Positions 51,662 to 60,468 of a stretch of 64,000 nt of DNA are shown one piece after another; within the stretch, counting starts at the first letter, position 1, and each line of letters opens with the position of its first letter. The stretch lies in contig NZ_CP109104.1 of assembly GCF_035917675.1 (NCBI RefSeq), forward strand, positions 2,480,001 through 2,544,000, given 5' to 3'. The position numbers and the translations under genes were made by a program. Source of the DNA: Streptomyces sp. NBC_01775 (GTDB lineage Bacteria; Actinomycetota; Actinomycetes; Streptomycetales; Streptomycetaceae). The notes under the pieces are model-generated. The model searched no databases. It had not been told where the DNA came from and saw only the letters and a list, made by a program, of their open reading frames with translations.

Positions 51662-53860
51662 ATGAGTGACACAGAGCTGCGCCGAGAGGCCGACGCCGTG
51701 CTGGCGAATCTGGTCGGCGAACGTGAGGAGCCAGCCCGGCTGCGCACCGACCAGTGGCGAGCTATCGAAGCCCTGGTCGCGGAGCGACGGCGGGCTCTGG
51801 TGGTCCAGCGCACGGGCTGGGGCAAGTCAGCCGTCTATTTCGTGGCTACCGCCCTGCTGCGTAGGCGGGGCGCAGGACCGACCGTCATCGTCTCCCCGCT
51901 CCTGGCGCTGATGCGCAACCAGGTCGAGGCGGCGGCCCGAGCCGGAATCCACGCGCGCACCATCAATTCCTCCAATCCGGAGGACTGGGGCACGGTCCAG
52001 GCAGAAGTCGCCGCAGGAGACGTGGACGTCCTGCTGGTCAGCCCGGAGCGCCTCAACAACCCGGACTTCCGCGACCAGGTGCTGCCCCAGCTGACCGCCT
52101 CCACCGGTCTGCTCGTCGTCGACGAGGCACACTGCATCTCCGACTGGGGACATGACTTCCGCCCCGACTACCGCCGGCTTCGCACCATGTTGGCGGAATT
52201 GCCCCACGGCGTGCCGGTGCTGGCGACCACAGCGACAGCGAACGCCCGCGTCACGGCCGACGTGGCCGAGCAACTCGGCACCGGCAAGGGAGCCGAGAGC
52301 GACGACGGGGAGGAGACGGCCGGGGTGGCTCCGGCTCTTGTCCTGCGCGGCTCCCTGGACAGAGAGAGCCTGAGTCTGAACGTGCTCCACCTCCCGGACG
52401 CCCCGCACCGCCTCGCATGGCTCGGAGAACATCTCAAGGCGCTGCCGGGTTCCGGCATCATCTACACCCTCACCGTGGCCACGGCCGAGGAAGTCGCCGC
52501 CTTCCTCCGTCAATGCGGACACGAAGTCGCCTCGTACACCGGCAAGACCGAGAACGCGGACCGGGAAGCCGCTGAGGCCGACCTTCTGGCCAACCGTGTC
52601 AAGGCTCTGGTGGCCACCTCAGCCCTGGGTATGGGTTTCGACAAGCCCGACCTCGGCTTTGTCGTCCACCTCGGCTCGCCGTCCTCCCCCATCGCCTACT
52701 ACCAGCAGGTGGGCCGCGCGGGCCGCGGTGTGGATCACGCGGAGGTTCTCCTCCTGCCGGGCCAGGAAGACGAAGCAATCTGGCGGTATTTCGCGTCGCT
52801 GGCCTTTCCCCCGGAGGAACAGGTGCGCCGCACACTCGATGTGCTGGCTGCCTCCGAGCGCCCCTTGTCCCTTCCCGCCCTGGAACCGAGGGTGGAGCTT
52901 CGCAGGTCACGGCTGGAGGTGATGCTGAAGGTCCTCGACGTCGATGGCGCCGTACGACGCGTCAAGGGTGGCTGGATCGCGACAGGCAACCCATGGGAGT
53001 ACGACGCCGAACGGTACGACTGGGTGGAGCGCCAGCGCCAGGCCGAGCAGGGGGCGATGCGTGCCTATGCCGATACCACGGAGTGCCGGATGGAATTCCT
53101 CCGGCGAGAGCTCGACGACGAAGGGGCCGCACCCTGCGGCAGGTGCGACAACTGTGCCGGCAGGAGGTTCACCGAGGAGGTGGACGAGTCGCTCGTCGTC
53201 GCAGCTCGGGGGGAGCTGCGAAGGCCGGGGGTCCGGGTAGAACCCCGCAAGATGTGGCCCACCGGTTTGGAAGCTGTCGGCATGGGCTTCAAGGGTCGTA
53301 TTCCGGAACAGCAGCAGGCCGGACCAGGCCGGGCTCTGGGGAGGCTCACCGACATCGGCTGGGGGAACAGGCTGCGCCCGTTGCTCTCCGTGCAGGGTGG
53401 CGACGGGCCGGTGCCCGACGATGTGCTCCAGGGCGCCGTGACCGTTCTCTCCGACTGGGCCAAGCACCCCGAGGGCTGGGCGTCCGGGTCTCCAGGGGCA
53501 CCCGAGCGACCGGTCGGGATCGTGGCGATCGAGTCCCATACGCGGCCACAGTTGGTGCGGTCCTTCGCGGAACGGCTCGCAGACATCGGTCGGATGCCGC
53601 TTCTGGGTGCCTTGATCAGCGTGGACGAGTACGGCGTGAAAGGAGCACCCCGCAGCAACGGTGCACAGCGGCTCAGGACGGTGCATGAGGCACTGACTCT
53701 GCCCGCGGAGCTGGCCGACTCCGTCGCAGCGATGGGTGGCCCCGTGCTGCTGGTGGACGATTTCACCGACACCGGCTGGACCCTAGCCGTTGCCGCCAGG
53801 ATGCTCCGCCAAGCCGGTGCGAAGGGGGTGTTGCCGCTGGTCCTCGCGGTTCAGAACTGA
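51662..53860 (+). CDS. RecQ-family DNA helicase fused to a phosphoribosyltransferase-like domain
   Basis: A 732-residue protein. The helicase half has TGWGKSAVYF (Walker A, residues 51-56), VVDEAHCISDWGHDFRPDY (DEAH box 154-157), TSALGMGFDKPDLGFVVH and YYQQVGRAGRGVD, all RecQ motifs. A zinc-binding segment CGRCDNC follows near 491. The final 40 residues contain GPVLLVDDFTDTGWTLAVAA (DD at 699-700), the PRPP-binding loop of phosphoribosyltransferases, with LPLVLAV as the following strand. Typical RecQ proteins end with an HRDC domain, which is missing here. The ATG at 51662 is used. A role in recombination repair is likely; the function of the added domain is unknown. Confidence 0.87.
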   Translation: MSDTELRREADAVLANLVGEREEPARLRTDQWRAIEALVAERRRALVVQRTGWGKSAVYFVATALLRRRGAGPTVIVSPLLALMRNQVEAAARAGIHARTINSSNPEDWGTVQAEVAAGDVDVLLVSPERLNNPDFRDQVLPQLTASTGLLVVDEAHCISDWGHDFRPDYRRLRTMLAELPHGVPVLATTATANARVTADVAEQLGTGKGAESDDGEETAGVAPALVLRGSLDRESLSLNVLHLPDAPHRLAWLGEHLKALPGSGIIYTLTVATAEEVAAFLRQCGHEVASYTGKTENADREAAEADLLANRVKALVATSALGMGFDKPDLGFVVHLGSPSSPIAYYQQVGRAGRGVDHAEVLLLPGQEDEAIWRYFASLAFPPEEQVRRTLDVLAASERPLSLPALEPRVELRRSRLEVMLKVLDVDGAVRRVKGGWIATGNPWEYDAERYDWVERQRQAEQGAMRAYADTTECRMEFLRRELDDEGAAPCGRCDNCAGRRFTEEVDESLVVAARGELRRPGVRVEPRKMWPTGLEAVGMGFKGRIPEQQQAGPGRALGRLTDIGWGNRLRPLLSVQGGDGPVPDDVLQGAVTVLSDWAKHPEGWASGSPGAPERPVGIVAIESHTRPQLVRSFAERLADIGRMPLLGALISVDEYGVKGAPRSNGAQRLRTVHEALTLPAELADSVAAMGGPVLLVDDFTDTGWTLAVAARMLRQAGAKGVLPLVLAVQN

Positions 53861-54020
53861 CAGCCGTTGAGGAAGGAGAGGCAAGGAAGGGGAAACGAGG
53901 GACACAGGGGGAATAACGAGAGGAGACAGCCTCAGAAGGCCGCGTGATGCACCAATTGTTCGTTGCCGCCTCCTCCCGAGGCCGCGAGAATTGGAGCGGT
54001 TTCAGGACGAAGGGAGGAAT

Positions 54021-54767
54021 GTGACCTTCGGCTTTGCTCCGTCCCCTGCAAGCGACCCCGTCTCCCGGCTCGGCCGTATGCTCCAGCCGGCCGAGTGGGC
54101 CGCGGCCGGCATCCCGCTCCTGCGCGATCCCCGTGAAATCGTCACCGGACTCTATGAACGTCATCTCCCCAGGCCGTCCACCACAGTGATAGCGGTGCTG
54201 GGGCCCGAGGAACGGCTCGTAGCCAGCGCGTCGTTCAGCCAGCACCCCGCCCACCCCGACGGCTGGGAGTACCGCAACGCCCTGCTTGGTCAGCTACGAC
54301 GGGTCATCCCGCACGACCTGCGCCTCAGGGCCCCCGTCCGCACCGCGGTGCTCCTTTGCTGCCGGCTGGGTGAGCAGGGCTGGACAGCGGTGGACGGTGC
54401 CTGGATGTGGGGCCTGCGCGACGCCTGCACGCTGCACGGGTTGCGCTGCGGGGCCTACATCACATTGACGCCGTCAGGGTGGCAGGTGCTCGGAGAGGGA
54501 CGGAGCGGACGTCGCCCCTCGGCTGTGACCGCACAAGAGGGGTCTTGGTCCACCGATCCGGCTGCCTCGGATGACGGCACGCACACCCCTGCCCCGTCAT
54601 CTCCGTCCTCGGCCCGGAAAACGGGCACGGTGGCCAACGGGCAGCCGGCGCCCTTGGCCTCCAGCGCGACCGCAACAGCCTGGGCTCCGCGCCAGAGCCC
54701 TCCGGGGCGAGCCAACGGCAACGATGCCGTCGGCAGACAGCGACCGCGCCCGGCGGCAGCACTCTAG
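54021..54767 (+). CDS. Conserved hypothetical protein downstream of the RecQ-like gene
   Basis: A 248-residue protein that I do not recognise. The ordered part (about 1-150) contains MLQPAEWAAAGIPLLRDPRE, TTVIAVLGPEERLVASASFSQ and GLRCGAYITLTPSGWQVLGE; the last 90 residues are Ser/Ala/Pro/Thr-rich and probably disordered. No signal peptide, membrane helix or cysteine motif. GAAGGGAGGAAT precedes the GTG at 54021. It lies 160 bases after the helicase on the same strand, so a shared transcript is possible. Confidence 0.65.
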   Translation: MTFGFAPSPASDPVSRLGRMLQPAEWAAAGIPLLRDPREIVTGLYERHLPRPSTTVIAVLGPEERLVASASFSQHPAHPDGWEYRNALLGQLRRVIPHDLRLRAPVRTAVLLCCRLGEQGWTAVDGAWMWGLRDACTLHGLRCGAYITLTPSGWQVLGEGRSGRRPSAVTAQEGSWSTDPAASDDGTHTPAPSSPSSARKTGTVANGQPAPLASSATATAWAPRQSPPGRANGNDAVGRQRPRPAAAL

Positions 54768-54856
54768 CCATCCGGGAGAGGAGGCACCCGCCCCGTCGGC
54801 CCCTGGGAAATACCCACAGAGCCGAGCGACTGCCCGGCCCTGGCGGTCCCCGGGGC

Positions 54857-55477
54857 TCAGAGCAGAGCGCGCAGGCGGTCGGGGTCGCCGCACACGATGA
54901 GCTGCTCGGTGGCCTTCTCCAGGGCCGCCGGTAGTGCGGCGGCGGCCTCGGGGTCGGTGCCTCCGTTGACCGCGAGCAGAACGATGGTGCGCTGTGTGGT
55001 GCGGGCTATGGCGGAAGCGTGGGCGCAGAAGATGTCCTCGCCGTCGGCAAGTTGGCGCCAATAGGCGTCCTCGCCGAAGGAGAGTTCGTGCTGCGCCCAG
55101 GGGTGCTGTTCCCCGGTGGTGAGCATGAGGATCTCGCCGGGGGCACGGCCCTCGTCGAGGAGCTTGTCGACGGCCTCGTCGGCAACCTCCACCGCGGTCG
55201 CGTCAGTCGCTGCGACCAGTTGGATCTGCGCGGTGGCGGGGGCCGGGGAAGCAGGCGGGCGCTGGGCCGGCGAATTCTCCTGGCGGGGGGCGCCGGGACG
55301 GCCCGGGGTGCTGGGGCCCTTGCTGTCCGCGCGCGGGGGTGCGGGACGCGGGGAAGGCCGCGGGCCGGGAACGGGTGCTGCGGCGTGGGGTGCCTGCGGA
55401 GTTCGGGCTGCTCCCGCCGCATTGCGGGGGCCCGGGACGCTCTCGTAAATCTGTGACTCCTTGGGAGTGAGAGACAT
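54857..55477 (-). CDS. Hypothetical protein with disordered N-terminus
   Basis: A 206-residue protein. Residues 1-95 are Pro/Ala/Arg rich and disordered. The C-terminal domain (about 95-206) reads ATAVEVADEAVDKLLDEGRA, then ILMLTTGEQHPWAQHEL, DIFCAHASAIARTTQRTIV and LIVCGDPDRLRALL. The last part vaguely resembles the C-terminal region of UvrD/Rep-type helicases, but no Walker motif is present, so a degenerate helicase-like module is only a guess. A TAGACA -10-like element lies seven bases before the ATG. RNase HII is upstream on the same strand. Confidence 0.7.
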   Translation of the reverse strand: MSLTPKESQIYESVPGPRNAAGAARTPQAPHAAAPVPGPRPSPRPAPPRADSKGPSTPGRPGAPRQENSPAQRPPASPAPATAQIQLVAATDATAVEVADEAVDKLLDEGRAPGEILMLTTGEQHPWAQHELSFGEDAYWRQLADGEDIFCAHASAIARTTQRTIVLLAVNGGTDPEAAAALPAALEKATEQLIVCGDPDRLRALL

Positions 55478-55590
55478 GAGGTGTTGTCTATCAAATGACG
55501 GAATAGGACGTGTCAGCGGGTACGGGATCCAGGAGAGGCTTCCGGGGGTGGCTCCGGTACGTCGTGACGGCGTCGCCCGGCGGGGCCGGG

Positions 55591-56268
55591 TCAGAAGAGG
55601 CCGATCTGTTCTGTGGGCTCGCTCCGGGTGCGCTTGAGGTGCTTCCAGCGGGTCAGGGCGTCCATGTAGGACCAGGACAGCCGGTGGTGCGGCGTGGGAC
55701 CGCGCTCCTGCAAGGCTGCCTTGTGCACGGGCGAGGGGTAGCCGGCGTTGTCCTGGAAGGCGAAGTCGGCGTACTCCGGGGCGAGTTCGGTCATGAGCGC
55801 GTCCCTGCGGACCTTGGCGATGACCGAGGCCGCAGCGACGGCGACACAGGTCTGGTCGCCCTTGATGACCGTGCGAACCCGCCAAGGGGCTCCGAGGTAG
55901 TCGTGTTTGCCGTCCAGGATAATGGCGTCGGGGCGTTCGGGCAGGCCCTCCAGGGCGCGGATGGCGGCGAGCCGGAGGGCGGCGGTCATGCCGTGCTCGT
56001 CGATCTCCTCCGGAGAGGAGTGACCGAGAGAGTAGGCAGTGACCCAGCTGCTCAGCTCCGCGGCCAGCTCGCTGCGGCGTGGCTCGGGGATGAGCTTGGA
56101 GTCGGTCAGGGTGGAGGGCGGGCGGCGCAGTCCTGTGATCGCGGCGCAGACCGTGACAGGTCCCGCCCAGGCTCCGCGGCCGACCTCGTCCACTCCGGCG
56201 ACGATCTTCGCACCGGTGGTTGCGCGGAGCGATCGCTCGACGCGGTGGGTTGGGGGCTCGTACGGCAT
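55591..56268 (-). CDS. rnhB: Ribonuclease HII
   Basis: A 225-residue endonuclease that removes single ribonucleotides and RNA from RNA:DNA hybrids during replication. The catalytic DEDD residues are seen in [16 protein letters not shown] near residue 24, [11 protein letters not shown] near 117 and the conserved [12 protein letters not shown]. The ATG at 56266-56268 gives the usual family length; a longer frame has no conservation. It follows the ADP-ribosylglycohydrolase gene on the same strand. Confidence 0.95.
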   Translation of the reverse strand: MPYEPPTHRVERSLRATTGAKIVAGVDEVGRGAWAGPVTVCAAITGLRRPPSTLTDSKLIPEPRRSELAAELSSWVTAYSLGHSSPEEIDEHGMTAALRLAAIRALEGLPERPDAIILDGKHDYLGAPWRVRTVIKGDQTCVAVAAASVIAKVRRDALMTELAPEYADFAFQDNAGYPSPVHKAALQERGPTPHHRLSWSYMDALTRWKHLKRTRSEPTEQIGLF

Positions 56269-56442
56269 GGCATTAGCAAGCGTATCCGCTGGGGATGCGG
56301 TGAGTTCAGCCGAGTCCGCCAAAGGGCGAGAAAGTTCGCCGACGATCGCGGAAGGGGGTGGGGTGGTGACGGAGAGTCCGCGAATTGGGCCGCTTTCGCT
56401 TCGTGTCTCCCTACGGCTTCAGGTCCACCTTTCCCTCCGGCT

Positions 56443-57597
56443 TCAGGTCTCCGGTCGCCGCCGCTCCAGCGACTCGGTGAGCCAGGCGGGAAGTGGCTCG
56501 GTGCCGGCGTCCCAGTCGGCGGGCGGAGCTGCCGCGGCACGTCGGGGGCTCCCAGGGCTGCCGGGTCCTCCGGCGGCCAGGATGCCGCCGATGATCGCGC
56601 AGGTGGTGTCCACGTCACCCCCGGCGCCGATCGCGCGCCACACCGCCTCTCGGAAGTCGCCGATGTACCGGGCGACTGCCCACAGGGCGAACGGCACGGT
56701 GTCCTGCGCACTGGTGCGGCGCCCGCAGCCGAGGACGGCGGCGACGGTGCCGACGTCGGCGTAGTCGAGCATGTCGACGGCTCGGCGCAGTCCGGCGTGA
56801 ACGGCGCCGCGCGGGACGAGGTGCTGGACGCGGACGAGAAGCTCCTCGCCCTGCGATGCCCGCGAGGACACCGGGGTCCCCGTCGTGCTGCCCGCCGCTC
56901 CCATCGGCCCCTTCAGCCTCTCCGGCGACTCCAGCCCTCCCGGTCCTGCCTGGCGCGCGTGCCTCACCCCGTCCGGGGGCTCCGCACGCGCCACCAATGC
57001 CGCCGCAGCGGCGACCGCGCGAGCGCCCGCGATCGCCTCCGCGTGCTGGTGAGTGACCTCGGCCGAGCGTTCCGCTTCCTCGGCGGCGCGCTCGGGATCG
57101 TCCGCGAACCAGGCGCCGAGGGGAGCCACGCGCATGGCCGCGCCGTTCCCCCACGAGCCTTGGCCCTCGAAGAGGCCCGCTGCCAACTCGCGCCAGTCGC
57201 CGCCCTCCTGGCGGATGAGGCGGAGCATGCGGTTCACGGCGGGGCCGTAGCCCCGGTCGAAGTCGTGGTGTTCGGCGAAGGAGGCAGCCAGAGCGTCCTG
57301 GTCGACGCGGCCGTGCGCGACCAGGACAGCTACGACCGAGACCGCCATCTCCGTGTCGTCGGTCCACTGCCATGGGCCCGGCGGCAGCGCGCGCCTCCGA
57401 AGGAGGGGAAAATTACCGGGGACGAAGAACTGCGATCCCAGAGCATCGCCCACGGCCAGCCCTCGCAGGCTGGCGAGGGCCGCGGAGAGCCGTTCGCCTT
57501 GCGAACGCGGCCTCGCGCTTCCCGGGCCACCACCGCCGGGGCCACCGCTCCCAGGACCGCTGTTCGCTGATGTCGGCGTCGGCGTCGGCGTCGACAT
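56443..57597 (-). CDS. ADP-ribosylglycohydrolase family protein
   Basis: A 384-residue member of the DraG/ARH family. Metal-binding motifs are GLAVGDALGSQF near residue 46, QWTDDTEMAVSVV near 77 and GGDVDTTCAIIGGILAA near 325. The enzyme should remove ADP-ribose from proteins or nucleic acid, or act on a related ribosylated metabolite. Residues about 185-240 form a Gly/Pro/Ser-rich insertion that splits the conserved core. The N-terminus has short Thr-Pro repeats (TPTPTPT). Its ATG shares one base with the histidine phosphatase stop (TGATG), so they are translationally coupled. Confidence 0.87.
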   Translation of the reverse strand: MSTPTPTPTSANSGPGSGGPGGGGPGSARPRSQGERLSAALASLRGLAVGDALGSQFFVPGNFPLLRRRALPPGPWQWTDDTEMAVSVVAVLVAHGRVDQDALAASFAEHHDFDRGYGPAVNRMLRLIRQEGGDWRELAAGLFEGQGSWGNGAAMRVAPLGAWFADDPERAAEEAERSAEVTHQHAEAIAGARAVAAAAALVARAEPPDGVRHARQAGPGGLESPERLKGPMGAAGSTTGTPVSSRASQGEELLVRVQHLVPRGAVHAGLRRAVDMLDYADVGTVAAVLGCGRRTSAQDTVPFALWAVARYIGDFREAVWRAIGAGGDVDTTCAIIGGILAAGGPGSPGSPRRAAAAPPADWDAGTEPLPAWLTESLERRRPET

Positions 57598-58253
57598 CAG
57601 CGGTCTCCGTACGGGCGAGGCGTCTGCCAGCGTTCGAAGGGGCGGTCCAGGTGGTATCGGCCGCCTTGTCCGAGCAGGAGCGCGCGGGTCTCGCCGTTGC
57701 CCGGATTGGAGAGGGACTCGAACTCCTCTACGGTCCAGTGGAACCAGCGCATGCAGAAGAGGCGCATCGTGAGCCCGTGTGTGACCAGCAGGACGTTCGG
57801 CGGGTTGTCAGGGGCGTCGAAGCTGCGCCAGAGGCTCTCCAGGAACGCGCCCACCCTGTCGTACACGTCGGCGCCGGACTCACCCTGGGCGAAGCGGTAG
57901 AAGAAGTGCCCATAGGCGTCGCGGTACTTCTTCTGCTGTTGTACGTCTTCCCTGTCCTGCCAGTTGCCCCAGTCCTGCTCGCGCAGCCGGGGCTCCTCAC
58001 GGACACGCAGCTTCGAGGAGTCGAGCGCGAGCCCGGCGAGGGTGTCGCGGGTGCGGCGGTAGGGGGAGACATACGCGGATACCCGTTCGGACCCGAAGGC
58101 CTCGCGCAGTCGCTTACCCGCGTCCTCGGCCTGCCGCACACCGCGTTCGGTGAGGGCCAGCGCGTGATCGGGTACGCGTTCGTAAATGCTGTCGTCGGCG
58201 TTTCCCTCCGACTCTCCGTGCCGCAGGAGGACGATACGACGAGGACGTGCCAT
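57597..58253 (-). CDS. Histidine phosphatase family protein (phosphoglycerate-mutase-like)
   Basis: A 218-residue enzyme beginning MARPRRIVLLRHGESEGNAD, with the catalytic RHG motif. YVSPYRRTRDTLAG and LLVTHGLTMRLF supply the other catalytic residues (Arg and the second His). The protein FYRFAQGESGADVYDR contains the family Glu. Substrate unknown. The ATG at 58251-58253 is preferred over the GTG at 58262. It overlaps the downstream ADP-ribosylglycohydrolase start by one base. Confidence 0.88.
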   Translation of the reverse strand: MARPRRIVLLRHGESEGNADDSIYERVPDHALALTERGVRQAEDAGKRLREAFGSERVSAYVSPYRRTRDTLAGLALDSSKLRVREEPRLREQDWGNWQDREDVQQQKKYRDAYGHFFYRFAQGESGADVYDRVGAFLESLWRSFDAPDNPPNVLLVTHGLTMRLFCMRWFHWTVEEFESLSNPGNGETRALLLGQGGRYHLDRPFERWQTPRPYGDR

Positions 58254-58268
58254 GGTCACCACACTAGG

Positions 58269-58991
58269 TCAGACAGTCCAGCCCGGCTCCAGGTCGATCA
58301 CGTCTCCTGAGACGTCGGTGACGTCGGCGCCCGTCTGGGCGCGCAGGGCCAGCCGCTCGACGCGGTCAGCACGGTACTTTCCGTGTTCGGCGGCCGAGTC
58401 CCACATCGAAAGGACCAGAAACTCGTCCTCGGCGTGTGCCTCCGCCTGCGGCTCGGTGCGGGCCTGTTCCTCGGTGCCGGCCAGCGGCTCGGTGCGGTCC
58501 TGTGCTCCCGTACGCGTCCGGGCCCCGGTGCGTGTCCGGGGCTCGGTGTGTGCCTGTGCGAAGACCCCGCGCAGCATGCCTGGCGATCCGGCCATTGCCG
58601 GGTTCCACACCTTCTCCTGCATCAAGATGTAGTGCTCGGCCCGCTCGGGGCGCACTCGGCAATGGGCCACCCGCAGCAGGTCCGCATCGGTGAAGACGGG
58701 ACGGAAGCCGGTTTTCACATCGAAGCGGTATTCGAAGAGCCGCACCTGCGCCTCCTTGTACGTGCCGACCTGCGAGGCGTGGAGCCGGTCGTGCGAGCGC
58801 GCCATGAACGAGTCGTAGAAGGCGCGGCTCTCCCAGAAGCCGAAGAGGTGCGCGACCCCGCTCTGAGCACGGCTCCAGCCACCGCCCTGGCCACGGAACC
58901 CAGGCTCTCCGAGCAGCCCAGCCCACTTCCGCTGCGCCCTTGCGAACCCTGGGCGATCGACGACGGTGCAGCGCATCCACTTGACCAGCAC
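58269..58991 (-). CDS. DUF4937 (YdbC-like) domain protein, probable monooxygenase-like fold
   Basis: A 240-residue protein with an N-terminal YdbC/DUF4937 domain (VLVKWMRCTVVDRPGFARAQ, then GGWSRAQSGVAHLFGFW and SHDRLHASQVGTYKEAQ) and a C-terminal antibiotic-biosynthesis-monooxygenase-like module (LLRVAHCRVRPERAEHYILMQ and FLVLSMWDSAAEHGKYRAD). Between the two halves of the second module lies a repetitive Arg/Thr/Glu/Gly insert (RTRTGARTRTGAQDRTEP). The GTG at 58989-58991 follows TACGAT by six bases, a probable leaderless arrangement. The enzymatic role, if any, is unknown. Confidence 0.78.
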   Translation of the reverse strand: MLVKWMRCTVVDRPGFARAQRKWAGLLGEPGFRGQGGGWSRAQSGVAHLFGFWESRAFYDSFMARSHDRLHASQVGTYKEAQVRLFEYRFDVKTGFRPVFTDADLLRVAHCRVRPERAEHYILMQEKVWNPAMAGSPGMLRGVFAQAHTEPRTRTGARTRTGAQDRTEPLAGTEEQARTEPQAEAHAEDEFLVLSMWDSAAEHGKYRADRVERLALRAQTGADVTDVSGDVIDLEPGWTV

Positions 58992-59167
58992 CGCGCTATC
59001 GTACGGCCATCCCGGTGACGGCTCGGCCCCTCGCGCATCAGTTCCCAGGGCATCCACCCGGCAGTGCGGGGACATGCACGCGACCCCGACCGCACCCCGT
59101 TGCGCTCTTCGTCCCGGGGCTCACGGCCTCTCGTCCCGGGGCTCACGGCCTCACCGGCCTCGCAAAG

Positions 59168-60235
59168 TCACGAGGTCAGAGCCACAGCCCGCAGCGTGCC
59201 CCGCCCCACCACGGCCAGTAGGTCGCCACCGAGGCCTCGCAGCGCAAGGGCACGGCCCGGTGGTCTGGACCGTATGCGGTGGACGATCCGGCCCTCGCGC
59301 TCCAGCAGACAGAGGACCCCGCTGTCGCCGACCACCGCGAATCCCGCGCCCGATACCAGGCCAGGAACAGGGACCACATCACCCACCAGCGGCTCCCGCA
59401 CGTCCACACGCCCCACCACCCGGCCGTTCTCGGGCGCGACAGCCAGTCGGCCACACGCCCCATCTGATGCGACGCGCGCCTCCCTCACCCACACCACCCC
59501 ACCGGCGAACTCCGCAGCACTGGCAGCGAGGTCGGCGTCATGACTCAGGAACGGTTCGACATGCCCGGAGCACAGCCGCAAGGTCACAAGGGACCGCCTG
59601 CCGCACCGCGCAAGGCACCGGTCCTGGCCGATCGCCGTGAACGCGGGGCGGTGGTCGGTTTCGGTCAGCGCTTCCGGGAGCCTCCAGCGCGACAGCTCCT
59701 GGCCACTGCCCGGATCGATGAGCCGGACGTCCGTCCCGCTGCCGACCAGCACCCCACCGCCCCAGACCAGGGGCTTCGCGGTGCGCGCAGGCTCCGGGGT
59801 ACGCCAGAGCGGCCGACCGTCGACGAGCCGGAACGCGGTCAACGGCGTGTAGCCGCGCCATCCTCCTGTCACCACCGTGTCCCCGGCGATCACCGGTGAC
59901 CTGCAATAGCGCGGCAGGCCCACGCTCCATACCCCAGCGCCGTCGGTGAGCCGGAGACACGACAGCCGGTCGTTTTCCTGTACGAGAACAGAGCCAGCGC
60001 CGGGACCGGGGGCGGGGGCGGTGACGACGTCGTAAGGGCGCGTGCGGATCCCGGTGTCCCAGCGCACTGCCCCCTCGTGCCGGTCGAGGCACACCAGCCG
60101 GGTGCGGCGCTCGTGGACAACGACATGCTCGCCGACCCCGGCCAAGGTCCCGGCGTCGCCCCGTTGGTGAAGCTGCCGGATCCACAGCGTCCGCGCGTCC
60201 ATCGGGTGAGTCCACCAGTCGACGTCCGCGTCCAC
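59168..60235 (-). CDS. PQQ-like beta-propeller repeat protein
   Basis: A 355-residue protein made of repeated beta blades, for example LVCLDRHEGAVRWDTGIRT, LSCLRLTDGAGVWSVGLPR and LTAFRLVDGRPLWRTPEPA, each with the W-D/G pattern of PQQ/BamB-like repeats. No signal peptide or membrane segment is present, so it is probably cytoplasmic. The GTG start has GAGGGAAG upstream. A 9-base repeat array lies immediately in front of it. Binding partner and function are unknown. Confidence 0.82.
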   Translation of the reverse strand: MDADVDWWTHPMDARTLWIRQLHQRGDAGTLAGVGEHVVVHERRTRLVCLDRHEGAVRWDTGIRTRPYDVVTAPAPGPGAGSVLVQENDRLSCLRLTDGAGVWSVGLPRYCRSPVIAGDTVVTGGWRGYTPLTAFRLVDGRPLWRTPEPARTAKPLVWGGGVLVGSGTDVRLIDPGSGQELSRWRLPEALTETDHRPAFTAIGQDRCLARCGRRSLVTLRLCSGHVEPFLSHDADLAASAAEFAGGVVWVREARVASDGACGRLAVAPENGRVVGRVDVREPLVGDVVPVPGLVSGAGFAVVGDSGVLCLLEREGRIVHRIRSRPPGRALALRGLGGDLLAVVGRGTLRAVALTS

Positions 60236-60242
60236 AACGCAC

Positions 60243-60350
60243 TTCCCTCACGGACCTCGCGGACCTCACGGACCTCACGGACCTCGCGGACCTCGCGGAC
60301 CTCGCGGACCTCATGACGTCGCGGACCTGGCGGACCTCACGGACCTGGCG
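60243..60350. repeat. 9-base tandem repeat array upstream of the PQQ-repeat gene
   Basis: About ten tandem copies of GGACCTCRC (R = A or G), interrupted by one 8-base degenerate unit near 60115+200 (60315-60322). The array lies between the PQQ-repeat gene start and the nrdJ terminator. It is a likely variable-number tandem repeat in the leader or promoter of the PQQ gene. Confidence 0.9.
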
Positions 60351-60421
60351 ATCCCTCGCCCTCTCCCCCACGGAAGGCGCCGAAGACCCAGAGCACGGCC
60401 ACAGAACCACAGCACACAGCA

Positions 60422-60460
60422 GAGGAGGGGGAGCCGGCCCTTGGCCGCCTCCCCCTCCTC
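60422..60460 (-). terminator. nrdJ terminator
   Basis: Arms 60422-60433 and 60449-60460 pair perfectly over 12 bases (GAGGAGGGGGAG with its complement) around a 15-base loop, nine bases past the nrdJ stop. Confidence 0.75.
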
Positions 60461-60468
60461 ATGGGCGA

